Source: Lingula anatina (taxonomy: Eukaryota; Brachiopoda; Lingulata; Lingulida; Lingulidae). From it: DNA of 47,626 nt. This document shows, one piece after another, positions 22,691 to 35,800 of the stretch; the first letter of the stretch is position 1, and the number at the start of each line of letters is the position of its first letter. The DNA is taken from the NCBI RefSeq assembly GCF_001039355.2, contig NW_019775473.1, positions 1 to 47,626 on the forward strand, given 5' to 3'. A program made the translations under genes and the position numbers. A model generated the notes under the pieces. It was not told where the DNA came from. It saw only the letters and a list, made by a program, of their open reading frames with translations, and did not search any database.

Positions 22691-23481
22691 AAGCATGTTA
22701 AACCTGGTACTTGTTAGCCTTAACCAACGGGCGTTCTACTTTTTCTGTTACATCGCGTGATAATATTTTCTCATAATTTGGAATAATTTCAAGTGGCCAA
22801 TATGACACCTAGATCTGATCAGTATATAGGAAGTAGCAAGAACATTTGCTGGACGGGTAAAAACCATATTTAGGAGAAAGGTCACCTGTTATCCTCGACC
22901 TGTGACCAGCCATATTTGTTTTCCCTTACCCATTAAATGCCCTTTGCCTACCATTACTCCAAAGTCACTGCATAGCAATTGCCCTTGAAGGGTGATATTG
23001 TATTTTTATTATTACTGTGGTTTGAAGTCCACTTTTTTCCTGTGAACTGTGATCTTCGGTTTTATTCTCGTGTTCCTGTTACGTAGGCCAATTCTGTAAG
23101 TGTCATTGGTACATAATGTTCATTGCATGTACACACGTGAAGTGTGTTTATTAAAACTTTTACAGTTTGGAGGATGAAATAAAGTTGCTGTAAAATATAC
23201 CTAACGAATTTTATTTTATATTCTACTGTATGCCAGCTGTACGTTGACGCTATTGTTAAAGAAGAGAGATAATACAACCTGGGTAGGGTACCTTGACGCA
23301 CTGATGCTATACTCATCATGATAGACTTCAACAAGCCTGTGTAATAAGATTGATGAGGCAGAATATATCATTTATCTGTCATATATTGATTCGCAGCTGG
23401 GTGTAGTTTATAAATGAGTCATGAAGCTGAAACAATCCAATCATGAACAAACTATGATTTTCACACATTTATCGTCAGGGG

Positions 23482-23570
23482 TTATCGAAGCTCTTTTGTA
23501 AATCGATTAGTATCGAAGCTATTGCCCTCCAAGGTGGAGGGGTTATCCGAATATTCGATAAGACGAGATA
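23482..23570 (+). promoter_or_regulatory. Possible gene B upstream regulatory cluster
   Basis: TATCGAAGCT occurs twice, 28 bp apart (23484-23493 and 23511-23520). CCCTCC and GGAGGG form a small hairpin at 23525-23541. A near-palindrome at 23543-23561 is centred on GAATATTC with TTATC on the left and GATAA on the right. GATA-type sites at this density about 200-280 bp before a start codon could be an enhancer or proximal promoter; function is inferred only. Confidence 0.3.
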
Positions 23571-23757
23571 CTGTCTTGCTGCAGTTCGTCTCATTTGACC
23601 ACAACTTTTGTTAATATATTTATCAATACACCACGTCATGTGTGTCAGAAACAATGACTAATATCGGTACAGTTGCAGCCAAAACCTATGCGCTATCTGC
23701 AAGATGCACGTGATCCAGATCATCTAGGCGTTTCATACTCCACTGAAGACAGCAGTG

Positions 23758-23812
23758 ATGGGGTTCCGCACAGTAGTTTTATTTTCCTGTTTGATATTTA
23801 AACTGCCTTCTG
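23758..23812 (+). CDS. Gene B signal-peptide exon
   Basis: Start codon ATG at 23758 in good context (G at -3 and +4), the first in-frame ATG after an in-frame TAG at 23725-23727. It encodes MGFRTVVLFSCLIFKLPSG: short basic N-region, hydrophobic core, then a polar/small C-region, a typical secretion signal. The exon ends in phase 1 before GTAAGT and joins D1. The corresponding exon of gene A is upstream of the window. Confidence 0.85.
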
Positions 23813-26800
23813 GTAAGTACAAAGTGAGAGTGAAAGTAAAAAATGCGCCTCATATTGTACATGTAATGCTGATAATTTTCACACCGGCCATTTACTATCA
23901 CCAAAGTTCATTTAGCTAAAACCACCTGCTTCAGCTCAAATGAACAGCGCCTGCCAAACATGATTTCAAATCCAAAAGGAACGCCAATAATGTTTAGTTG
24001 TTAAGTGCCAGTCAGGATTGAAATAGATAATTGTTTTCGGTGTTAGTGTTAAAGACACCATTGGTTTGAAATTGGAGAGATGACAAAAATGTTCTCGATA
24101 AATACAAAACAATTTAAGCCTTTATCAAATATCCAGTCATATTGTACTGAAAACAATGTGTCAAAATATATAACGAAGCGCACATTTCTTTTGCGAATTA
24201 TTGAATGAAAAAAAGCATTACGTTTTTAAATACCCTATACAAACGTTCGTTTCAGTCCTTGGGCAGTTATGTCCAGACGGGTGGCTGGAAAGTCCAATAA
24301 GTGATTACTGCTTCAGCTTCAACCTCGACAGAAACGACAAAACATGGCAAGAGGCTCGGGAGGCATGCCAGGCAACACTTGGCGACCTAGCTTGGTATTC
24401 TGATGAGAAGGAACGGGTAGGATTGATATTGATTAATTTTATGGTATTATCTTGCTTTGTAAAATGAAGTACAATCGTTAGGTCATGATTCAGTAAGCAC
24501 CCTGTGTCTCAGACAGTTGGTGGTGGTAATATCAGTGCAGATGGAAACGCCAATCCCTATACAATTAGAAGCTTAACGACACAAGAATTGGAGTGCACAT
24601 TTTCGACTTGTAGCTGTCTTAATCTTGGGGGGGAGGGATTCAATCAAGATCAAGTTCAAATTTCAGAGAGCTGTTCCATCACGTAATTAGTTTTGTCATT
24701 TTATAGGTGCATCGGGACCCCATATTTACGGCCCTTCATAACAATAGTATCTACTTTTTCACAGTGTAAACGCCCTGCCCTTTTTATTCATCTGAACATG
24801 GCGACAAAGATATGTAATTAAGCAGGGGAGTCTATTTTGGAAGCGTTAACATTAGCATTTTCATCCCCCAGAAAGCAAACTGTGGGTTAGTCAAATGATG
24901 TTGTCATTCAGGGTTTTATCACCACGACAGCGGACAGACTGACCCTCCTACACTCTAAAAGCAAAACGTGGTGGATAGGAGTAACAAAGGTGAAAAGAGA
25001 TGGATCGTGGCAGTGGGTGACCGGAGAGAAAGCCGTTACAAACCTCTTGTAAGTTTGCGTGATTTTTTTAACCAATGTAATGTTTAGTAATGCTTGTGTC
25101 CAATATGGCGTATTCAAGCATATTCATGCCGCAACTACATATGCATTACAGTTTTAATGCCCCATTAGCGTACACACGAAACGAATAAAAATAGTTCAAA
25201 TTTCTTGTATTTCCTTAAAATTTGAAGTCGGGCAACCTCAAATGTGTGCTGCAATACATATTCTCTATCAAAGAAGTTTGTGTAAGGAAATGTGAAATTT
25301 ATATGGTGAACATCCAAATCAAGTGATGACTTTACGTTCTTCGATGACCAGGGACTTGGCTACTCAGGAACCCGACAATAGCGGGAACCAAAATCAAAAC
25401 TGTGGAGCATTGCACGTGCATCGAAATATGTCAATCAAAACGAAAATGAAAACTGACAATTGCCATGGCTCCTTTCCCTACATCTGCAAGAGGCACAAAG
25501 GTCATTATAAACCCGTTTGATATGTATATATAAATATGGAAAAAGTGAATTTGGACAACAAAAGTACGCTAAAAGATCTCATGATAAACATCACATTATA
25601 TACGTACACGATATTAAATATTAAATAAATGTAGATTCATATTTGTTTACACACAAATGTTTTGGACTACATGAGACGGTGAATAATTCTAATACATTGT
25701 TTGGTAAAAACGTGAGAAAAGCAATATATAAATGTTCTTTATAGTTTCAAGTATGACCATGGTTGATTGGGAGACACAAACTGGATATATTTGGTCTTGC
25801 ATTGGCACGTTTAATATCTAAATATTATGGGTAACAAATGAGAGAAGGCCTAACCCTTATTAATCTGCTTCAGCTGTGGTTGGTGGGTGTCCCGACCAGT
25901 GGCAAAACGTCGATGACTCCTGCTTTCGACTTTTTCATACAGAAGAAGAATGGCAATATGCAAAGTACGTATTTTTGTGTTAGGCGTAGATTCATTCACC
26001 TTTTTATCGCACGGGCTCATAAACGCCGTCCCCGAGACAAAACGGTGAAAATCACAGTTGGGTTAGATATTCATTCCTTGCAAGCGGTTAAATTGTCACT
26101 GACACTTGACAAAACAGTTTTTAAACCACACGGCATAACCAGTGCCTAATCCATCTTTAATTTTTTAGATGAAGTATTAATCACCATAAATAAATTTAAT
26201 CTCATGAATGAAACGGGTTCGTATATTTAACTTAGCCTCAACAATTTACTGATAATATACCACACAACCAATCTTAAACGATGACACGATCGAGTCCTGC
26301 ATAGTAAAGTGTATGCAAGCGTGAAGATAACATATATATTATTTACCTCCCATTCCAGCGATAACTGTAGACAATACGGGGCCCATTTAGCAACAGTTGA
26401 CAGCGAAATACAGCAACAGTTTCTATTTGATGCTGCACGTTTTAGTGATAAGGCCATCTGGATTGGTTATTGGGCTGGCTTAAACAAAGAGGTACAACGC
26501 GTTATTGAACTAAACAATACTGGTCATAATAATGCATGTTAATAAAAATATTCTAATATTCTTTAATGTCGGTATGAGATATAATTTATGTCATTTCTAT
26601 TATTTTTACCAACCACGCGTGATCTTTATTTTCAATGTATTTTTACACATAAATATTAACATGAAAGTTTCTCGTCATCCATACAAGTATGAGAGAAAAA
26701 CCCGTAATCCATGGACTATTTCAGCATAAAACCTTATGGATGAAAAGGAACGAAGCTCTGAAGCATACGGACGTTCAGTACTGGGTAGAGGGAGCGCCAC

Positions 26801-29800
26801 CTACACCAAGTTTACGCAGGTACACCCATGTCGTATATTTCTATTTGGAATTTTGATTACTTGATTTATCCAGTTAAGCAGGAATGACTCTGACTGCTAC
26901 GTACATGTTATTTGTATATGCTTTCACGTATACCATTGTTTGCGGAAAAGTCCATTACTTTGCATTGTATTTAAGAGGATCACTTATCATAAACAGTGAA
27001 AATCCAACAGCTAGACCATTGGACACAGCTAGACACAGCTAGTCATTGGCTGTGATGGAAGCGTTTAGCGTTATACTGCTAGAGTTTAGATAACGTTAAA
27101 TGTGGGTATCACAGCATTTGCATTGAATGTTTATACAGCAGCTAGTTAGAATAAGTATATTTAACGATAGTAATTATAAATTCGTGTCTATAGTGGGCAA
27201 GGCAATTACACCTGTGTGGTGATAGATCCGACGACTAGAGAATCCCGAAAGTCATGGGCGCCTGAGAACTGCAGGGCAGAAAGACCGTACATATGCAGAA
27301 AACAAAAAGGTATTTGTAAAATTTCATACAAGTATGAGAGAAAAACCCGTAATCCATATGCGGTGTTATAAAAATCATTCCATTTGTCTGTTTTGTCCGA
27401 TAAAGATTTGGAAAATTCGCCCAGATAATGTGATTTGGCCAATTAGATGGCGGCTCATTTCTTCATCAGTTGAAAGGAATGTTCAGCAACGTATGGTGTT
27501 ATTGATTCCAATGCATTATTGTTTCCTGTTTTTTCTTTTACAGAGTGTATTATTATTGGCATCACTCATTATTCCCTACGTTTTCATAAATCTCTTTAGG
27601 TCACTGTGCGTCTGGTTGGTTACAGCACAATCGTACATGCTACCAATTTGATGAGAATATTAAGTTGTCTTGGTATGACGCCGACACCTACTGCAAGTCC
27701 CAGGGCGCTGAACTAATATCTGTACAAAGGTAAAACACCATTGACAGCGTCGAACACAAAGCGTTCATGAGGTCGGCAAACCGTTATCAGCACGAGTTCG
27801 AATATTGGACCCATATCAACTGAAAAAATAAATTTTTTTAATCGCCGTTTCAAAGTGTAAAAATATAATCCAATGTTAAAGCACCTGGTTTTCAATAAAA
27901 ACCAATTATTAAAAAGCAAAGCATATTGTATTTCTTTTAATCTATCTTAGAAATTTTGGGGTCTGTCACTGGTGTTGAAGATCTCGGGCGTATTTCTCAA
28001 CTATTGCCTGCTATCTCTATATCCTTTAGATAATATGATGCTCCATTCATTACGCTCTCTTACTGATATTCGGGAAAAACATTCAAAAAAAAAAACGTGA
28101 CACATGATGCACTCCCCATATTATTATTTCAGCAAGGATGTTCAGAAGTTTCTTACACCATTGCTTCAGGAATTGGGGGCAGGTGCCAGGCTGTGGCTTG
28201 GGGGATCGGGTAAGTAAGTGATCATGGTGTCCATTAATGCACCCAGTGCCTCACACGCACGCAGCACACACGTGCACACGCGTATTGTTTCTGTTGACAT
28301 ATATCATTTATTGAGTACAAGGTCTTTGAGTACGAGGGCGTTTATCTAACGGGAGATAAAGCCTTGATATATACTAATTTTCTGGAAGTATGTATTGTTT
28401 TTTAATAGTTAAGTAAACTAATTGTCTCAATTGTTTTACCCAAAGTAAGCTGATATGTTTGATTTATAATGTGATCGTTTAAGATCATAATATTCATATT
28501 CTATAAACCCATGATACATTAACAATTCAGATATTGACCTAAATCCTAAGATATTACGGTGGCCTGATGGGAAGGTAATGACGGACTATTTTAGCAACTG
28601 GGCGCCTTCAGAACCGAGCAATACTAATTCGGCAAGATGCGTTCATATGCTATCAGGTACTGGTAATAAGCTGACAAGCCGTTGTGACAGGAATGGCAGT
28701 CCGCTGGGAACCGTAGCCCACCCCCATTACTTTGTACAGGCGACATTCGTCCCATATACTAAACCTAATACTTCGACAAACCATAATCCGTACTAAACAT
28801 ATGGGACCCAAGACGTCCATTCTTAAGACTATCATTCCTGTCACACCTGCGAATTGTTGTATCTACAAAACTAAAGCAAGTAGCAGCTTGTTGTTAAACA
28901 TATATTTAATAAATCCCAAGCTGGTTCTAACTTTCAAAGTCGGGTTGCGTATTTCCGTACGTTACAAACAATCACTTTTAGTGCCAATTTGGCGTAAGTC
29001 CTATTTCTTAGATTATTTTTTTATTAATGATGAACAATTTGAATTCAAACTGTTGCCTTGAAGTGCGTTACTTATCTAAAAAAAGCTCCGTTATGTACAC
29101 GAAGTCAAAGCAAAAGGTTTTTCAAAGAACAGGTAAAATTCAATAATTCCCATATCAGTTAATCATGTGGGAAGTTTCTTGTGAGACGTTGAAATATTTG
29201 GTGGTAATTGCCCATGATTTTATTTATTTTTTAACCCTTTATTATTGCACATTTGAGAACTTGAAAATATCTTATTCAGAGGATGGAAAATGGTCAACAG
29301 ATAAACACTGCTTGCAAGAACTGATTTTCATCTGCCAGATTCCAGATGACGCCATTGTTTTCCCACCGACTGTAAAACCAGGTGCGCTGATATACTGTAA
29401 TGAGCAATTATGATTCGTGATATAGTAAATACATGAATGACTAATTTGCGAGATCTCCAATAAGTAGGCCCCCTATCAAACTTCGTTGAGAAAGAGAAAT
29501 GTTTCACATAAATCCTTGTCTCTTTTGTTCTGTTGGTCCACTATTTCTACTTGCGTAATGACAATATTTTTGTTTTCAAAATACTAGCATATTTGTGTTT
29601 TAAGATTTGTCGTTAGTATAAGCTTAATTATACAAAAATGTGCTGTAAGAAAATTAAGGCTACAGGCAGTCACATTCCCCTGTTATTTGGAAATACATTC
29701 TCAGTCAAGTTCCAGCTTTGAGTCGTACACCTTGTTCTCTTTCCCTTGTTATATCACTTTCGTTTAACTATGATATTCAGTATGCCCAAATTAAATACCC

Positions 29801-32800
29801 TATACAAGTGATATCCATTCATATTTTTTGTTAAATATTAATATTAATTATTTAGCTAACGGTTCTTGTGCCCAAGGGTGGGAGGCGCATGCGTTCTCTT
29901 GTTACTATTTTGCCCGTGATGAATCTGTCACGTGGCTCAAAGCTGAGAAAACTTGCCGGGATAATGGCGCTAGTCTTGTGAAGGTGGATAATGCTAGGGA
30001 AATGTCGTTCATAAGCCGTGAGTTCAATTTACAAATAGCTTCACGTTACTATTTTATTACTGAGCTGCTGTTATCTGTTCACTTTTATTCAACTACTAAA
30101 TCGTATTGATTCTATGGTCAATTTGTTGCATATTTTAAAAAGAATTTCAATATTGTTTTTCAACAGTGATATTGTCAAATAAAAATACAGGCATTGATAC
30201 TAGCTTCCTATTCCTTGAAATTGTTAAATTTTTGTATTTAAAATAAATAATATAAATATCCCAATTTAGTATAACTGAATATGACACAAGAGTATTTTTT
30301 GCAGAAAAACTAACCACCAGTTCTTGGTTAGGTCTAAACAACAGGCACGTTGAAACTCAGTGGGTCTGGCCTGACGGGGAGATGGTAAGTTACTGACACC
30401 CTGTTGAGGAATCCCATGTGGAAACAATTATCTCTGCACGCGCGCCAAAGGCTTTGTACTTGCTCTGCATGAGCTGAGCTTCACAACGATGTGATAACTG
30501 CTCGTTACGCAACCAGTCTAAGGCTCTTTTATCTGTCACAGAAGAGCAAGTGATTGAAGTCAATTTGTAACATTGAGTAATTAACTGTCTTGATTGCTGT
30601 CACGCAGACTTAGACTGGACCTGCTAAGTGGCAGTGCCTGAGCAGTTATGCAAACAATTATCAGCCATGTAATCAGCCTTGAGATTCCTCAACAGGGTGA
30701 GTTGAGCTCTAAATGACCATCTATCTAGCTAGAGACATATCTGTGAATATCTGTAAAAAATCTATCACTCGCCCTGGTAGAGGGTAAGTTACTGATATGT
30801 TTTGGAGAATTTAAATTTAAAGAAAATCTTATACATCCAGTGCGATTTGAATAGCCGCATAATCATTTCTAAACAAATTAAACGATGGCCAATTCTATCA
30901 TAACATTTCCGACTAACATGTAACATGCTTAATTTGTACGTATGTATATACACCGAAGATTTGTATGTATTTAAACTGAAGATAATTATCACAGAAAAGC
31001 AGGATCACCGCAATCTGTATATTTGTTCCATATTTTCACGCATCGATTTCCTTGTAGCATTTTGATGTAATATACATGTTATGTCTTCTAAACCAGGCAA
31101 CTTTTACAAACTGGGCGCCGAACAAACCATCCAGTAATGGAACCGGTTTCCACTGCGCTGCTGTCTTGACAGGCAATGCCCTGGGACGTTGGACCAATAC
31201 TCGATGCGACCATACAAAAGATTATATATGTGAGAAAATGATAGGTGCGTTGTGATTGTTATTGTTACCACTAGTTGAATGTGCTATATATAAGGATTTA
31301 TTATTCAAAATCATAAAACAGATATTGCAACAGTGTTACTATCTTCACGTGCCTATCGCCTTAGGACCCAACAAGGTGTAATAATAATAATAATAATCTC
31401 TCTGAGTGTCAATTTCTAAATTTATTTACGATCAAAACTATCGCTCCTCTGTGGCAACTTTATCCTTTCCATAAGCAACGACAAATAACATGTCAAACCA
31501 TCATGAATACAATGTACCAAACACGCCCCTTAGGCCCTGCCATCACGTCGGGAACAACAACGGCAGCAGCTCCTTTCACATCAAAATGTGGATTATTTTG
31601 GGAGGACAATCCGTTAAGCGACTTCTGCTATCAATTCAACGTGGACACACTATCCTGGGCTGAGGCACAGAGGCAATGTGAAATTAATAATGGATACCTT
31701 GCGAGCATTGCTAGTTTGCATGAACAACAGTATATTACAGGTATGGCCCCACTTTATGTAAAATTAATTAGCCAAAATAACGTATACGACAGTCTACTCA
31801 ATTCTGCTGATCAACCATAATTATATTGATTAGGAGCCCAAATGAAAATTCTGCATTGATTAACAGAGTTAAGATTTTCGGGATAATTATTTCTAAATTG
31901 TTATGATTAAAATTATCATCCAAAACATTCTCTTCAAATACTCGCTAATTAAAAATTTAGGAGTATATTCAATTTAAAATGACATACCGAACTCGTATCT
32001 TTATGTTATACTACGGACCATTTATTTCCGTCTTTGGTGATACATCCGTATTAGCCAGGGTGCAGTCTATCCCCAACATGAGGTTTTACTGGTTAGGAGG
32101 CAATGACGCCATGTATGATAATAGCTGGGAATGGACGGACGGCAGTCCGTTTGCATTTTTCAATTGGGAAGCAGGTATGATGTGAATTAATGTCTTGGTT
32201 TAGCAATGTAGCCTCCGTGTGTAAAAGTGTAATAAAAAGTCTGAGAGTCTGAAAGTCAAAGAGGATATGTGTTTTTTCCAAAGCCTGTTTGACGTAAATG
32301 TAGCTGCTAATGCGATTAATCATTTATATCACTATATATACGTAGAGTATATATCTTTATATATACGTGTATAATTTTGGTGATGAAAATATGATATCGA
32401 ACTAATAAACTTCTATATATACATATCATATTTGTCTCTGTTAAGGTCAGCCATACGCCACAAAGTATGGCCATTGTGTGGAGATAGATGCATCAAAAGG
32501 CACATGGAGAGACGAAAATTGCTCTCGAAGACAAGGATATATTTGCAAGAAAAAAGGTGAGCGAAAGATTTTTTGTAATGATATGTAGCTGTCTAATTGG
32601 TACCGTTCATAAAATATTAAATTTCATAACTTTAATTGATTACATTTTGCTGATAACATTGTGTTCGAAAAGGTAAAATAAATGCCCAAAATACTCCTAG
32701 AATTCAATTTTGAGTTCAAGTTCGTTACCTTTCTCGAACTACCCAATGTAAACTGCACAACGTGTACTCATTAAAAACACTGCATTTCTTTTCAACACGG

Positions 32801-35800
32801 TATTAAATCATTATATTCTTTTTTGTTCGGGAAAAAGCGAATGTTATTGATTTTTGTTAATGGGTTTTTTAATTCACAAAACTTGACGAAAGCCCATGTT
32901 GTGCATGTCGTAGTGATGGGTTTCTGTTTTAGGAGCGAGTACCATGATAACTGGTGCGCCGAATACAGAACCAACAGCTACTGTAGATCAAGGTATGTTG
33001 TATACTTCCTGTAGTATTGTAGTATTTTGTATTCTCCGTCTTTAAACTTGTTTTTTAATGCATGTGCTTTGACAAGACTTATGGATGAAAATGTACTATT
33101 TTTCAGTTATTTGTGTTTATAAGTCACAAAATAATAATAATACGAAAACTATGCATGCCATTACCCTCTTTAAGCTACCCTTTTTTGAAAAAAAAGGCCT
33201 TACATAAGTGGTTCTACGTTTACAATTTCCTCAATCTCTTCTATATTGTGAAGGTTATACAAGGAGTTTGTAAGCAACTCTGCATTATAAAATGTTACAT
33301 CAGAGGCTTATGAAAATATGTCCCTCTTATGTTAACAGATAACAAGTTAGCAGTCACTTTTGCTCATTTACACTTTGTTCTTAGTTTTTATTAATACAAA
33401 TCATGTAAAATTTAACTTTGAATTCATTTGAATGTTAGTTCTTTGCCCACTCAAACATACATTTTCGGAATAGAAGGTCGTTATATTTTTTACCAAGGGG
33501 TTTCCCATTGTACTGGTGACTGGACCTTGTACGCTGGAAGCTGTTTCAAAGTGTTTAATGCAACTCGAGCGTGGCCTCGGGCTAGAGACACGTGTAGACG
33601 GGAAGGAGGCGATCTTGCATACATATCAAACGCAAATGAGAACAATTTGGTCACCAGCTTAGCTGGGGAAAAAGAAGGTGTGTTCAGGGTTCTACTTATC
33701 TTTTATTTTAAATTAAAAAAAAAAAAGCGGTATCATATGTCGACAGTATGTACACAATGTGCTGTCAATGTCGTCGATTATTTTCGTTGGTGGTATTCAA
33801 TTACATGCAAAACTTTCTGAGTCGCCTGTGCAAAATTGCACAGGTCATTTTCAAATATGGATGAGACATAAGTCAGTATATGATTCAGATTCCTAAGCCT
33901 TCAGAAAATTGTATTTATGGTGGTACACCATGTAAGAACATGCTGTTGGCAGAGAGAACCTATGGGGACATTTTCTTGCAGGATGGAGAGAGTTTTGGAT
34001 AGGATTCAATAGCCTGCGAATCACCAACCAGTTTGAATGGTCTGGTGGAACTGAAGTGTCATTTACCAGTTGGAGTGCAGGCGAACCCCACGCTGGGAAA
34101 GAAGAAAATGTGTGCGTCGGTCTTTACACATCTGCACAAAATGTAAGTAGTAATAGCAGGATGACTTTTGTTTTGCTTTAACGGCAATGGATAGAAACGG
34201 TATTTATTTTGTTTTATAGAAGCGGGTTCATCTTTAATTTGTCTTTAATTTACCAGGAAGTTTCGTTTCAAATACTCAACTGGAAAAATTTCTAAACATT
34301 AGTATTTATTTTAAAACCCCATGTTTTAACTGATAGTTTAGAAAAAATGGATTAAAATGATAATATATTGCCATAAATATTCCATGCAATCCCTGACCAG
34401 ATCGATAATTGTAGCACATTTTGCCTTGACGTCGAGACAGGTGTCTTTACTCCGGTGTTCTGTGACATTTTGTTTTTCTAGGCCGGCAGATGGAATGCTA
34501 ATGAATGCATCCAGCCGTTGCCATTTGTCTGCAGAAAACCAGCACCAAAGATGGTGTCGCCACCTACAGTGACGTATGAGGGATGTCAAGGGGTTGGTAT
34601 GACATTGTCATGTTTGATGTACAAATGGCGCTTCCACTTTGATCCTACATGTGTCAGTTGTAGACTTTGGAGAGTGATTTCAGCAGTCTTCTAACACTGC
34701 TGAAATAGCTGTCTTTGAAAACATAATTAAAATAATTTGCTCTTCTTTCATTATTTATCATTTGCATTTGATGCCTGTACCTCTCTAACAAAAGCCGCGC
34801 ATTTTTCTAACAGGAGTCTTCACGTGTAACTTCCTGATTTACTTGTAGATTTGCAAAAATTAAGCAATAACGTATTTCAGTTTAATTATATAATTTGAAT
34901 GAATTCCGAACAGGTAATGTTCAAAGCAAACATATATCCACATGCATTCCCTGTCTTTGTGATTGACATTCTGTGACGATACAATTATAAATGATATATT
35001 TAATTATTTCGGCAATCTTGTTTTCATATTGCAGAGCGCGACGTGGACCTATAAAGCGTCATGCTACGGCATAGCAAGTACAGGAGAAACATGGTCTGAT
35101 GCTCTGCAGAACTGTAACAAATCAGGAGGAACATTGTTGGAGATAAACGATCGGTACCTAAGCCTTTTAATTATTTAATATAATGAAATATATTAAACTA
35201 ATATAGTTAAAATTAGTTTAATATATTAATCAGGGTTATGTTAATAACCAATGGGATCCCTCGGGTTTGCCTCACTATATCTTTCTGTTGCTTTATGACA
35301 TTACGTAAATGGAATCCCACAAATCGACGTGGAATGTCGTTCATAAGACCCGTGATTCATCCCCTGATGATATAGATATGAAAACCTAACAATCCGATTC
35401 AAAATTAATAAAAATGACAACTGTAAGACATGCCAGTCATATAATCATTTAGCTGACTTTGGTAAATCAGCACAAGTAGCCATTAACCGGTATGTCCAGT
35501 TATTATAATTTTAATTAATAGTGTACATTTTGCTTTAATGATGTCATTCCGTAGTCTAGAGCAGGCGTATATTGGGTCACAGCTCGGTGACAGAGGTGTC
35601 AACACTGAGCACTGGATAGGACTCAATAAAGGTGACAAGGGAGACAGCTACTCGTGGACCTCAGGGGAACATGTGGCATACACCAACTGGGACCAAACAC
35701 ACTCAGGTATAATAACCATGACGATGTACTGCGTCCAGTTTGATTTAACGTTAAAATCGAAAAACCTGAAATATTATGATACCTAGACATACGAAGCGTG

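Larger units (their letters stand above)
22648..23757 (+). other. Intergenic region between genes A and B
   Basis: 1.1 kb without a supportable gene. It should contain the 3' UTR of gene A and the promoter and 5' UTR of gene B. Visible items are AATAAA at 22685 and 23178, a cluster of TATC/GATA motifs with small inverted repeats at 23482-23570, and a TATATTTA at 23615-23622, about 135 bp before the gene B ATG. Confidence 0.6.

Noticed and set aside
23758-24255. Ricin-B or fibronectin-II domain exons, expected in a true mannose receptor
   Set aside because: Between the signal peptide and D1 of gene B there is only an intron without any frame carrying those signatures.
28732-29061. 109-codon ORF in the D3 intron of gene B
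   Set aside because: It overlaps the nested inverted repeats, resembles nothing known and is not needed for frame continuity.
33113-33313. 66-codon ORF between the D5-D6 linker exon and D6 of gene B
   Set aside because: Composition is that of the intron, and no splice sites would include it in frame.
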